Source: an uncultured Psychroserpens sp. (GTDB lineage Bacteria; Bacteroidota; Bacteroidia; Flavobacteriales; Flavobacteriaceae). From it: a stretch of 64,000 nucleotides of DNA. Position numbers and translations under genes: made by a program. Below are positions 19,587 to 27,882 of the stretch, one piece after another; the first letter of the stretch is position 1; each line of letters starts with the position of its first letter. The notes under the pieces are model-generated. The model searched no databases. It was given only the letters and a program-made list of their open reading frames with translations, and was not told where the DNA came from. The DNA lies in assembly GCF_947501425.1 (NCBI RefSeq), contig NZ_CANMVN010000003.1:248001-312000 (forward strand), read 5' to 3'.

Positions 19587-20366
19587 ATGAGAGTACCATT
19601 ATTAATCCTGATATTTTGCATTTCAATCCTTACATCACAAGCTAATACAAATCCCATTTGGGGACAAACTGGTCATCGTGTGGTTGGAGCGGTTGCAGAC
19701 CAACATTTAAAAGGAAGTACTAAACGCAAGCTTAAAAAGTTACTTAATCATCAGTCTCTAGCACTTGTATCTACATTTGCCGATGAGATAAAAGCTGATG
19801 CACGTTACGATAAATTCAAAGCATGGCATTACTTGAATATGCCTTTAGATGGCACTTACGAATCTTCTGAAAAAAATCCAGAAGGCGATCTGGTTACTGG
19901 TATAGATTACTGCATCTCCATAATTACAAATGATAATACTTCAAATGACGATAAAGCGTTTTATCTCAAGTTACTCATTCATTTGATAGGTGATTTGCAC
20001 CAACCTTTTCACATTGGTTTGAAAGACGATCGTGGAGGAAACGATTTTCATGTGCAATGGCAAACCAGAGACTCAAACATGCATAAAGTTTGGGATACGC
20101 AGATTATTGCATCTTATGGTATGAGTTATTCAGAACTAACTAATAACCTTGATTATTTAACAAAAGCCGAAATAAAAGCCATCAAAAAAGGAAGTATTTT
20201 AGATTGGATTAGTGAAACCCATCAATTAACCAAAGTGGTTTACAACTCGGCAAAACAAGGAGACAACTTAGGTAATGCTTACTCATATAAACACCTATCA
20301 ATGGTGAAGCAGCAATTGCAAAAGGCAGGCATTCGATTGGCAAGTATACTGAATACCATTTTATAA
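19587..20366 (+). CDS. S1/P1 family nuclease
   Basis: The protein has 259 residues from the ATG at 19587. A GTG one codon earlier is an alternative. A signal peptide (about 1-20) is followed by WGQTGHRVVG. In S1/P1 nucleases the mature protein starts at a zinc-binding Trp, so processing just before this Trp is likely. Further zinc ligands appear in FADEIKAD, HYLNM, HLIGDLHQPFH, DRGGNDFHV and NMHKVWDT. The enzyme would cut single-stranded DNA or RNA in the periplasm or outside, probably for phosphate or nucleoside scavenging. It is coupled closely to the helicase gene upstream. Confidence 0.92.
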   Translation: MRVPLLILIFCISILTSQANTNPIWGQTGHRVVGAVADQHLKGSTKRKLKKLLNHQSLALVSTFADEIKADARYDKFKAWHYLNMPLDGTYESSEKNPEGDLVTGIDYCISIITNDNTSNDDKAFYLKLLIHLIGDLHQPFHIGLKDDRGGNDFHVQWQTRDSNMHKVWDTQIIASYGMSYSELTNNLDYLTKAEIKAIKKGSILDWISETHQLTKVVYNSAKQGDNLGNAYSYKHLSMVKQQLQKAGIRLASILNTIL

Positions 20367-20399
20367 TGTAATACTTTAGTCATATGGCTTTGGCACTCA

Positions 20400-20430
20400 A
20401 AATCCCTTCTCAAATTAATGAAAAGGGATT
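20400..20430 (-). terminator. Hairpin between convergent genes
   Basis: The arms AATCCCTT and AAGGGATT, extended by CTC/GA pairs, form a stem around an AT-rich loop. On the minus strand the stem is followed by TTTTG, so it could end transcription of the MscS-like gene. The T-tract is short, so this is a moderate call. Confidence 0.5.
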
Positions 20431-20488
20431 ATAGAAAGCCTGAGCAAACTAGATCATGATTGACATATTAATCTATAACCCTAGATAC

Positions 20489-21316
20489 CTAGTCTACAAC
20501 TTTTATCTGACTTTCTACTATATCTTTAATAGGGACGATAAGCTTTCCTTCAGAGTTTTTTAACACTACCGAAATATTATCAATAGCATCAATTTCAAAT
20601 GTTTTATTTTCGAATTCTATTTTCTTTCCAACTTCAAAGGTTTTTCTAGTATAAAATGTTCTGAGTAAATCACCAACAACCTCTCGCGCACCTAGTCCAA
20701 ATGCTAAAGCAAAAGCTAGTAAAAATGCAGCAAGAATCATGGTTAAATTACTTGTAATGATATCTGTATTAACACCAGCCTGATTAAGAGCAGTTATAGA
20801 GATAAAAATGAGTAATAAGAAAAACACAACCTGACTTAGCATTTTACCTCCAGACAGATCCATGGATTCGAACAAAGATTTCAACCCTTTTTTTACAAAA
20901 TTCGCAAAAAGCAAACCTAGTATGAATATGACAAGCCCAACAAATAATTGTGGTAAATAGCTTAAGAAATCACTTATCTTTTCAGATAAGATTTTTAAAT
21001 TTAAGATATCAGACACCATGATTAACAGCATGATGTAAATAACCCATTTCACAAATGTGGAAATGATTTTAATCGTATTAAAATTAAGCTGTTTTCCCTC
21101 TACAATCTCAATTTCATTTAATTTTTCATCGAGCTTATCAACTTTAGCAAGCTTGAGCGCTTTTTTAATAAGTCTGACTACTATTTTGGAAAACAACCAT
21201 CCAAAAATTAGTACAATTAAAGCACCTATAATACTTGGAAATATTTTTGTAATCTCTAACCACATTGTAGTTAATGATTCCATAGCAATGTTCTTATACT
21301 CTGTAATTTTGTCCAT
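20489..21316 (-). CDS. Small mechanosensitive ion channel family (MscS-like) membrane protein
   Basis: The protein has 275 residues. It has about five hydrophobic segments: near 22-48, 85-105, 118-145, 160-182 and 190-210. The third and fifth are Gly/Ala-rich and resemble the conserved TM helices of the MscS superfamily. The end carries a short beta domain (GREVVGDLLRTFYTRKTF ... VEVGKKIEF-like, then IVPIKDIVES). Such proteins are channels or tension-responsive membrane proteins. It is the last gene of a unit with the ECF sigma factor and a 58-residue protein, 28 bases after the small gene's stop. Confidence 0.8.
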   Translation of the reverse strand: MDKITEYKNIAMESLTTMWLEITKIFPSIIGALIVLIFGWLFSKIVVRLIKKALKLAKVDKLDEKLNEIEIVEGKQLNFNTIKIISTFVKWVIYIMLLIMVSDILNLKILSEKISDFLSYLPQLFVGLVIFILGLLFANFVKKGLKSLFESMDLSGGKMLSQVVFFLLLIFISITALNQAGVNTDIITSNLTMILAAFLLAFALAFGLGAREVVGDLLRTFYTRKTFEVGKKIEFENKTFEIDAIDNISVVLKNSEGKLIVPIKDIVESQIKVVD

Positions 21317-21344
21317 GATTTATAGTTTAATAATTATATAGCTA

Positions 21345-21521
21345 TTATTTTTTGTCTCTTCTACTGATAACCGTCTCTATCACATCTCCCAAATTGTATG
21401 AAAATAGCTCTGCTAGTTCCATTATTAATTTAGCAATGGCAATGTCATTCATAACCTTTGCTTTCAATTCTTCAGGAACTGACTTCAATGGCTTATCTAT
21501 ATCTCTAAAAGGATTTTCCAT
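21345..21521 (-). CDS. Small helical protein of 58 residues translationally coupled to the sigma factor
   Basis: The ATG at 21519-21521 overlaps the sigma-factor stop by one base (TAATG), an arrangement typical of translational coupling. The product is 58 residues, soluble and helix-prone, with an amphipathic stretch (EELKAKVMNDIAIAKLIMELAEL), then SYNLGDVIETVIS and a basic tail. It has no Cys/His cluster and no membrane segment, so it is not a standard ZAS or membrane anti-sigma factor. I do not recognise the family. Its position between the sigma factor and the channel suggests it acts with one of them. Confidence 0.72.
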   Translation of the reverse strand: MENPFRDIDKPLKSVPEELKAKVMNDIAIAKLIMELAELFSYNLGDVIETVISRRDKK

Positions 21522-22072
21522 TATTTAAGGTTATTAGCATAAACGGTTAATAATTTATCTTTAGCACGCTTGATTCTCATCTTTACAGCGCTCTCCCCAA
21601 TACCTAAAACCATCTCAATTTCCTTTATAGAAAGGTTATCTTGATATTTTAGTAAAAGTATCATCTTCTCATCAGGTGATACAAGTTCCAATGCTTTTTT
21701 GAGTTTGTCAACTCTCATATCGCTAAAATCTGATTCATCTTCATCCTCTGATATATTTTCTATATCAGTATAGTCAACAGATTGTTTTTCAAATTTTTTA
21801 GCTGTACTTCTAGTCACATAATTTACACAATGGTTATAAGTAAAGGCATATAACCATGTAGAAAATTTAGACTTCCCTTTAAAACTGGCTAATTTAACAA
21901 AGAGCTTCAAAAAGACATCTTGTGTTAAGTCCTTAGCCTCATCTGCATCTTTAGCAAAACCGTAGCATTTATTGTATACTAAAGTTGCAAAACGATCATA
22001 CAATACTTCAAAAAGTAGGGTATCATTGTTCTTTACTATAGCACTTACCAGCTCTTCGTCTGATAGTTTCAT
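21521..22072 (-). CDS. ECF-type RNA polymerase sigma factor
   Basis: The ATG at 22072 gives 183 residues. The upstream TTG at 22093 is in frame but less likely. Region 2 is clear (EAKDLTQDVFLKLFVKLASF, then KSKFSTWLYAFTYNHCVNY). An acidic linker (about 110-125) leads to region 4, with LVSPDEKMILLLKYQDN and the helix-turn-helix SIKEIEMVLGIGESAVKMRIKRAKDKL. It directs RNA polymerase to a specific promoter set. The downstream genes are a coupled 58-residue protein and a MscS-like channel, which points to membrane-stress or osmotic control by inference. No membrane anti-sigma gene is adjacent. Confidence 0.92.
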   Translation of the reverse strand: MKLSDEELVSAIVKNNDTLLFEVLYDRFATLVYNKCYGFAKDADEAKDLTQDVFLKLFVKLASFKGKSKFSTWLYAFTYNHCVNYVTRSTAKKFEKQSVDYTDIENISEDEDESDFSDMRVDKLKKALELVSPDEKMILLLKYQDNLSIKEIEMVLGIGESAVKMRIKRAKDKLLTVYANNLK

Positions 22073-22217
22073 AATGTCACTAGAGGGTTGCAAAAAATTA
22101 CAGATTGGTTTTAATAGGTTTCTAGTTAAGACACTAAAATTTATGTGAAGTCACACAATTTTCGAACTTGTATGTTAAATTTATGAATATTAATCATAAC
22201 AGAATAAAATTGGATAT

Positions 22218-22250
22218 AAAAAAAGCGAACTTTTTAAGCTCGCTTTTTTT
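22218..22250 (-). terminator. Intrinsic terminator after the TonB-C-like gene
   Basis: AAAAAAAGCGA pairs with TCGCTTTTTTT around a short AT-rich loop (GCGAACTT/AAGCTCGC), flanked by A and T tracts. It is likely bidirectional and lies 138 bases after the stop of the minus-strand lipoprotein gene. Confidence 0.8.
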
Positions 22251-22387
22251 TATAATAAACATAATTTTTACTTCTATGTGAAATTATTGTAGAACACATA
22301 ACTCCTACTTTACTTCCATTATCGATAGCAGATTACAAATATAAGCCTGCACAAGTTTATTGACTTCTTTTACCTCAAGTATAACTT

Positions 22388-23062
22388 TTACTTGTCTGGT
22401 AATTCAGGAATGTAAACAACATCAATTTCTATATCATTTCCATATGTTAATATAATTGAACATAATGCGGAAACACGCTTTCCGTTGTGAACAGCAGGTT
22501 TCATTACAGGCATTTTTCTAAGCACTCTCAGGATTTCTCCTTGAATGGTCACTTCTGAATCTCTAACTTTCATTCCAGTCAGGTTTCCAGATTCATTGAT
22601 TATAAAAAAGACGTCTACTTGCTTTGGTTCTGAAAGATTTAATGCTTTGAACAGCTTCAAGTTAAACTCCCGTTTTATGAAAGTTGATACTTTATTACTA
22701 AAACACTTCATTGTTTCTTCTTTAGATAATTCCTCACAACCCTCAAAGACAGGTACTAAATCCACATCTTTTAATATCATCCTATTATCAGGATTGTGAT
22801 TTCCCAAACCATCTTCATAAGAAACGATGCTGCATAAACCTAACAATGCCTGTTCCTCTTCTTCAGAAATATTTCCTTGTACCATTATTTGCTGTTGAAC
22901 AGCATTGATTTTCATAATCAATTCACTTTCTGACGCATTATTATCATCCTTACAAGAAATCACCATACAAAATAACACAAGTATAAGTGCACTATTTTTA
23001 AGAGTAACTCTCAAAAATTTAAATGACAAATCATTTCCTTCAATTTTAAATCTCATATACAT
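22388..23062 (-). CDS. Lipoprotein with a TonB C-terminal-like domain
   Basis: The protein has 224 residues. The hydrophobic stretch ALILVLFCMVISC ends in a lipobox-like Cys near residue 37. From about 95 onward it has the Bacteroidota pattern seen in energy-transducer TonB proteins: VPVFEGCEELSKEETMKCF, then FIKREFNLKLF, VFFIINESGNLTGMKV, EILRVLRKMPVMKPAVHNGKRV. Typical TonB has an N-terminal inner-membrane helix and a Pro-rich linker, and both are absent here. I infer a membrane-bound lipoprotein using the TonB-C fold. It is encoded 4 bases after the ExbB/MotA-like gene, which argues for a joint function. Confidence 0.75.
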   Translation of the reverse strand: MYMRFKIEGNDLSFKFLRVTLKNSALILVLFCMVISCKDDNNASESELIMKINAVQQQIMVQGNISEEEEQALLGLCSIVSYEDGLGNHNPDNRMILKDVDLVPVFEGCEELSKEETMKCFSNKVSTFIKREFNLKLFKALNLSEPKQVDVFFIINESGNLTGMKVRDSEVTIQGEILRVLRKMPVMKPAVHNGKRVSALCSIILTYGNDIEIDVVYIPELPDK

Positions 23063-23066
23063 ATTT

Positions 23067-23486
23067 TTATGAATTAGCTTCTGACTTCAACCGTAATCTT
23101 AGTACTATTACACCTATTCTAGTGATGATAAACGTAAGTAGACCAAATGTGGCTGTTAATAGCGAGATTTTAAGACCTCCTGCAAACATAGCTGGATCAA
23201 CATTCCCCATAGCTTCCAGAGAATCAAATGCTGAGATCAATCCAATAACAGATGCAAAAAATCCCATAACTAAACCAAGTAATCCAAAATCAACTGCTAG
23301 TTTTAATGATTTATATGCTAATGACAAAGATTTATTTGCATTCATAAAACCTCTAATAATAAAAGCTAAGGATACTAGTAAGCAAATTAAAATAAGCGTC
23401 ATAAATAATGGACCGCCTTCCACATATAAGTTTGCCGCTATTGGTTGAAAAAAGATTCCTTTTAATGTAATTGATAGTGTATTCAT
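23067..23486 (-). CDS. Short MotA/TolQ/ExbB-like proton-channel family protein
   Basis: The protein has 139 residues and three hydrophobic segments (about 28-45, 70-90, 105-130). The segment LGLVMGFFASVIGLISAF and the following GLKISLLTATFGLLTFII match the last two helices of ExbB/TolQ/MotA. In those helices small and Thr residues line the proton path. Full ExbB is usually ~230 residues, so this is short and lacks the large cytoplasmic loop. It sits between the serine hydrolase gene (15 bases upstream) and the TonB-C-like lipoprotein gene (4 bases downstream). No ExbD is adjacent. Confidence 0.75.
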   Translation of the reverse strand: MNTLSITLKGIFFQPIAANLYVEGGPLFMTLILICLLVSLAFIIRGFMNANKSLSLAYKSLKLAVDFGLLGLVMGFFASVIGLISAFDSLEAMGNVDPAMFAGGLKISLLTATFGLLTFIITRIGVIVLRLRLKSEANS

Positions 23487-23501
23487 AATGTTTAAATTTA
23501 A

Positions 23502-24836
23502 TTATAGTTTTTTAAATAATAATGGTTCGTTTTCTCCTCTTGTAAATCTTACCAAACCTGTTTCAGGATAAAAATCCAGTACCACACCAAGTGTATCAAA
23601 GGTGAATTGGTGTTGCTTGGTAGGTGTTAGCTCTTTGAGATCGCTTTGTTCTGGTGCTCCAAGCAAAATATTACCTTTAGCTTTAAAAATAAGTTTGTAT
23701 GGTACTTCATCGCAGGCATATTCTCCTACATAGAGCTTAACCTGTTCTTCTGTGAGTTCAATTCTTGTAAAGTTGGGTAGTGTAATTGGTTGTCCGTGAC
23801 TAGCAGCAAAGGCAGCCAACATAATTCGCATTTTACTAAAATCTAATCCGTTAGCCACTAATGCTAGTGTTGTTTTAGTTTGTGGTACATGCACTAACAT
23901 CGACTGGAATCCATCAATACCTCCTTCACTGGCATAAAGGTCAACACCATTCATGTTAGCATAAAAGAGACCATGACAAACTTCGTTATTATTTGTTTTT
24001 TTCATCACTTCAAGACTAGATGACGTTATCAGTTTTCCATTAAAGAGTGCATTCATAAAGATGACTAAATCGCCAGATGTAGAGACTATTGCTCCTGCAC
24101 CTCCTGGATTTGACATATCTGTTTCTGGTAAAATATTCCACATCTTGTCTTCAAATACATATGAATGACTTTCATTATTATCAGAATTTATTTTTCCGCC
24201 GTAATAGGTATGCTCCAATCCTAACTTCTCTACAATTCTTCTATTCAAGCATTGAGCAAACAACTCTTTATCTAATGCTTCGATAATATATCCTAATAAT
24301 AGATAATTAGTATTGCTGTATTCTGTTTGCTCTCCAGGCTCAAAATCTAAAGCATAGCTTTCAATTCGCGTCAACATTTGCTTTTTTGTTGAGGGCTTTA
24401 ACATCCAGTCGCCAAAATCCGGATGATTAGTTATATTATACAAACCACTACTGTGATTAAGTAAGTTTGAAATTTTAATTTTTTCAGAACCTGGAACTTT
24501 TGGATAAAACATTGAAAGTGGTGTCTCTAAAGTAATTCGACCTTCTTCAATAAGTTGGAAAATCATGACAGCAGTAAATGCCTTAGAAATAGATCCTACT
24601 CTAAATCTGGTGTTTTCATTATTTTTTATTTCCGCATTCACATTAGAAAAACCAACCGATTTACTAAAAACTTTTGAATTGTTACTAGTAATGGTCATTG
24701 TAGCCATTAGCTTGTTATTATCTTCCAGAATATTTAAAAATTTGTTTAATTGATTGAAATTAGGTTCTTGAGAAAAGCAACTACAGGACAGGACTAAAAT
24801 GATTAGACTTAGCTTTTTAATTGATGATATTATCAT
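23502..24836 (-). CDS. Serine hydrolase of the beta-lactamase class C / penicillin-binding family
   Basis: The protein has 444 residues. An N-terminal signal (about 1-22, with a Cys pair CSCF) precedes the hydrolase domain. The SxxK motif is in VGSISKAFTAV and the YxN motif is in TEYSNTNYLLLGY. A HGLFYANMNGV to GGIDGFQSMLV region takes the place of the KTG box. The C-terminal ~90 residues form a beta-rich lipocalin-like tail common in this family. Related enzymes act as D-Ala-D-Ala peptidases, esterases or amidases, and the substrate is not readable here. It heads an apparent operon with the ExbB-like and TonB-C-like genes. Confidence 0.88.
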   Translation of the reverse strand: MIISSIKKLSLIILVLSCSCFSQEPNFNQLNKFLNILEDNNKLMATMTITSNNSKVFSKSVGFSNVNAEIKNNENTRFRVGSISKAFTAVMIFQLIEEGRITLETPLSMFYPKVPGSEKIKISNLLNHSSGLYNITNHPDFGDWMLKPSTKKQMLTRIESYALDFEPGEQTEYSNTNYLLLGYIIEALDKELFAQCLNRRIVEKLGLEHTYYGGKINSDNNESHSYVFEDKMWNILPETDMSNPGGAGAIVSTSGDLVIFMNALFNGKLITSSSLEVMKKTNNNEVCHGLFYANMNGVDLYASEGGIDGFQSMLVHVPQTKTTLALVANGLDFSKMRIMLAAFAASHGQPITLPNFTRIELTEEQVKLYVGEYACDEVPYKLIFKAKGNILLGAPEQSDLKELTPTKQHQFTFDTLGVVLDFYPETGLVRFTRGENEPLLFKKL

Positions 24837-24900
24837 GATCTGTTGTTTTTTGATTATGACCCAAAACTAAGTATAAGATCTTCACAGAAATTTTTTTTGC

Positions 24901-24968
24901 GACCAACAACCATTTTAAAACCTGATATGACATAGATGTAGAAACCCTTGCTAAATTGGTTGTTTGTC
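24901..24968. repeat. Inverted repeat in the divergent promoter region
   Basis: GACCAACAACCA at 24901-24912 is mirrored by TGGTTGTTTGTC at 24957-24968, with 11 of 12 positions complementary and a 44-base spacer. It lies between the serine hydrolase gene and the histidine kinase gene, so it could be an operator pair. Confidence 0.5.
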
Positions 24969-25022
24969 TCTAATTCGTGCTTTCAGTTTAAAAATATAGT
25001 ATTATTGTAGTGCGTATTAGAT

Positions 25023-26075
25023 ATGTTTACAAAACAATTCATTTTAAAAAAAACTGGACAACTACTTTTACACCTACTGTTTTGGGTTGGTGTTCTCTTT
25101 TTCTACACGTATTTCTTTGGTGTAAATAGCAGTAGATATGAGGATAGTTTTATGTTCTCGCTTTTTTTGATGCCTATAACTATTGCAACAACTTATGTTG
25201 CGACTTATAAATTAATTCCAGACTACCTTATTACCAAAAAATATTCGCGTTTTGCGCTTTACAGCGTGTATACGTTTATCATTTCAGCGTATCTAATTGC
25301 TGTATCTATATTTTTTAGTTTGATCTACATTTCAAATTTTGAATATTCTGAAATGAATCCTGCAACAAAAAACATCATTTTTATTAGTACAGCAGTATAT
25401 TTAGTGGTTTTTGTAGTAAGTGGTTTCAAACTTTTAAAACTCAATCTAAAACAGGCTTCTAAGACCAGAGTTTTAGAAACCAAAATATTAGAAACACAAC
25501 TCAAATTAAAAGAGCAGGAATTAAATTACCTCAAAATGCAAATTCATCCGCATTTTCTATTCAACACATTAAATACCATGTATGGTTTTGCTTTAAAGAA
25601 AGCCGATGAGACACCTGATATGATCTTAAAACTATCTAACCTTTTGGATTATTTACTCTATCAGGCAGAAAAACCGTTTGTACTCCTTTCAGAAGAAATT
25701 GCACATATTAAAGATTATATCGAACTGGAAAAAATGCGTTTTAATGATAAACTCGATATTCACATAGATGTTGATACCAATTTGAAAGACATTACAATTG
25801 CGCCTATGCTCCTACTTCCATTTGTAGAAAACAGTTTTAAGCATGGCAGTATTCAAGATGATGTTTTATCAATTAGTATTATAGTAACTACTGATTCGGG
25901 CAAGATACATTTCAGAATAACAAACACTAATACAGAGCATAGTTCTAATACAGGAGGTTTAGGTTTAGAAAATATAAAGAAACGCTTAGAGTTGTTATAT
26001 CCTGATCAATATGAATTAAGTATAGATAACACCAATGATATGTACAGTGTTTCACTACAATTAAAACCACAATGA
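25023..26075 (+). CDS. LytS/YehU-type sensor histidine kinase
   Basis: The protein has 350 residues. Four membrane spans fill residues ~15-138, followed by a coiled-coil linker (about 145-172). The His_kinase domain has the motif QIHPHFLFNTLN, where the phospho-accepting His is about residue 177. An N-box-like LLLPFVENSFKHG and a GGLGLENIKKRL ATP-lid segment follow. No extracellular sensor domain is visible, so the stimulus is probably sensed in the membrane. The response regulator gene starts 1 base after the stop, and the pair forms a two-component system. Confidence 0.94.
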   Translation: MFTKQFILKKTGQLLLHLLFWVGVLFFYTYFFGVNSSRYEDSFMFSLFLMPITIATTYVATYKLIPDYLITKKYSRFALYSVYTFIISAYLIAVSIFFSLIYISNFEYSEMNPATKNIIFISTAVYLVVFVVSGFKLLKLNLKQASKTRVLETKILETQLKLKEQELNYLKMQIHPHFLFNTLNTMYGFALKKADETPDMILKLSNLLDYLLYQAEKPFVLLSEEIAHIKDYIELEKMRFNDKLDIHIDVDTNLKDITIAPMLLLPFVENSFKHGSIQDDVLSISIIVTTDSGKIHFRITNTNTEHSSNTGGLGLENIKKRLELLYPDQYELSIDNTNDMYSVSLQLKPQ

Positions 26076-26076
26076 C

Positions 26077-26793
26077 ATGCATAAACCTCACAACATATCT
26101 TGCTTAATTGTTGATGATGAAGCTATCGCCAGAGAGATCATCGAAACCCATTTATCAAAATTTCAAAATGTAAACGTTGTTGCAAGCTGCAGTAGTGCTT
26201 TGGAGGCTTTTAATCACATTAGTAATGATACCATTGATCTTATATTTTTAGATATTAATATGCCTGAAATTTCTGGTATTTCATTTGCGAAATCTATCAA
26301 TAGAGATGTTAAGGTCATTTTCACAACAGCCTATAGAGACTATGCTGTAGAAGGTTTTGAATTAAAAGCTGTGGATTATTTACTGAAGCCAATTTCGTTT
26401 GAACGATTAGAAAAAGCCCTAAATAACTATTATGAAATTTATGGTACTAAGGAACAAAACACTACTTCTGGTTACTTTGAATCAGAGTTTATGTTTGTAC
26501 GTTCTAATCGTAAAATGATAAAGATAGATTACGATGCCATTATCTATATAGAGAGCTACAGCGACTATCTTAAAATACATCTCAAAGACCAAACAATCAT
26601 TACAAGAGAAACAATCACTGCTATAGAGGCTAAGCTACCTAAGCAGCGGTTTTTGAGAATTCACAGATCTTATATTGTAGCTGTTTCTTGCATTCAATCG
26701 TTTACCAATGAGCACATTACAATTAATAATATTGCAATACCAATAAGTAGAAGTTATAAGAAAGAAGTGCTCAGACATTTAGAAAAATTTTGA
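26077..26793 (+). CDS. LytTR-family response regulator
   Basis: The protein has 238 residues. The receiver domain (about 8-120) has the acidic pair IVDDE, phospho-acceptor Asp about 59 in FLDINMPE, Thr in FTTAYRDYA and the conserved Lys in DYLLKPISF. The LytTR DNA-binding domain (about 138-236) includes FVRSNRKMIKI, YIESYSDYLKIHL and FLRIHRSYIV. It pairs with the kinase just upstream. Targets are unknown, and the divergent serine hydrolase operon is the nearest candidate. Confidence 0.94.
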   Translation: MHKPHNISCLIVDDEAIAREIIETHLSKFQNVNVVASCSSALEAFNHISNDTIDLIFLDINMPEISGISFAKSINRDVKVIFTTAYRDYAVEGFELKAVDYLLKPISFERLEKALNNYYEIYGTKEQNTTSGYFESEFMFVRSNRKMIKIDYDAIIYIESYSDYLKIHLKDQTIITRETITAIEAKLPKQRFLRIHRSYIVAVSCIQSFTNEHITINNIAIPISRSYKKEVLRHLEKF

Positions 26794-26861
26794 ATACTAT
26801 TCAATAAAACCGTATTTTAGACGTTGCCTTATAAATTGCTATACTGTTAAACGTCAGCTTA

Positions 26862-27452
26862 ATGAAAGATTACCTACACAAAACTATACCTAATCTCCAA
26901 CCTTTTAATTACGCTCGTCATTATGATGATTTGTTTATAGACCAGCAATGGGTTTTAGTAAATGGGATTTCAGAAAAAAAATCTATTTATACGTTTAAAG
27001 CTGATAATATTCTTGAAATTTCAAGAAAGGAATCTGTTATAGAAACCTCCTGGACACTCAATATTAATAATGTATTTTCTATTGAAACTGAAGACGGACT
27101 TATAACCGTTAAAGCCTATTTTAAAGATGATGATGTCTTGGTCTTAAACCATCAAAATAAAGAAGAATTTGCATTGTTTATCAATACTACCAATTATGAT
27201 CAAGATCTGGATTCTGTAGCAGATGTTCAAAATTTCTTAAAAGAAAAGTACAAACAGAAGGTCTCAAAACTTATCTATGGTCATGAGTTCTATTATATTG
27301 AAAAATCGGAAGAATTTGGACCATATACTGTAGAAGCGCTTTCTGAAAAGGTAAAAAAAGAAAAGATAAGCGCCTATTGTTTTGTTCGCGATGTCAATGA
27401 ATATGATTATAGCAAACGACTACGAATTTATGATCTCATAAAAGAATTATAG
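26862..27452 (+). CDS. Hypothetical protein with a C-terminal GYF_2-like (DUF4339-type) domain
   Basis: The protein has 196 residues, with no signal peptide and no membrane span. The first ~125 residues are beta-rich (FIDQQWVLV ... YTFKADNILEIS ... SWTLNINNVFSI ... VLVLNHQNKEEFALFI) and look like a lipocalin or PH-like barrel. The C-terminal 55 residues (FYYIEKSEEFGPYTVEAL followed by a KISAYCFVRD segment) resemble the GYF_2 pattern, in which GP-Y/F starts a small ligand-binding module. I do not know a function. It may be cotranscribed with the two-component genes, 68 bases upstream. Confidence 0.6.
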   Translation: MKDYLHKTIPNLQPFNYARHYDDLFIDQQWVLVNGISEKKSIYTFKADNILEISRKESVIETSWTLNINNVFSIETEDGLITVKAYFKDDDVLVLNHQNKEEFALFINTTNYDQDLDSVADVQNFLKEKYKQKVSKLIYGHEFYYIEKSEEFGPYTVEALSEKVKKEKISAYCFVRDVNEYDYSKRLRIYDLIKEL

Positions 27453-27457
27453 TCTAC

Positions 27458-27865
27458 TTATTTCTTCTTCAAGTGGCTTTCAATGTCACTTAAATGAAGA
27501 CTCAATGCACGAATTGAAATTTGAATCTCTCTGACCAGAAGTGCTAAAGACAATAGCAACAAAATCAAAGCGATTCCAAAAATCCAAACGGCTAATATGT
27601 GATAATCGATGTAAATTAAGAACATCGTTAACACACAAAGCAACAAGCTTACAATTCCAAATATTTGCATCCATCTGGTAAGATTGAGTCTCAATTTTAA
27701 ATTTTTAATCTGAGCTATCAAAGAGGCATCCATTTTCTCCAGATACCTATCGTGTAAGTTTCTAATCACAGCTGCATAGGCTAAAAAACGATTGGTATAC
27801 GCTAGCATGATTAATGAAATTGCTGAAAATAATAAAGCAGGTGTTGTAAGGGTCAATTCTTCCAT
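27458..27865 (-). CDS. DUF2721 family membrane protein
   Basis: The protein has 135 residues. It starts with a hydrophobic helix followed by the ANRFLAYAAVIRNLHDRY-like segment characteristic of DUF2721 (here YTNRFLAYAAVIRNLHDRY). Two further hydrophobic helices follow (about 70-90 and 92-112). The family is an inner-membrane protein of unknown role. It converges on the upstream plus-strand gene with a 5-base gap and is followed 17 bases away by the gene at 27883. Confidence 0.82.
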   Translation of the reverse strand: MEELTLTTPALLFSAISLIMLAYTNRFLAYAAVIRNLHDRYLEKMDASLIAQIKNLKLRLNLTRWMQIFGIVSLLLCVLTMFLIYIDYHILAVWIFGIALILLLLSLALLVREIQISIRALSLHLSDIESHLKKK

Positions 27866-27882
27866 AAAAGCTAAATTAGCTA

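Noticed and set aside
23122-23448. A 108-codon plus-strand frame
   Set aside because: It is antisense to the ExbB-like gene, whose membrane pattern and operon position are convincing.
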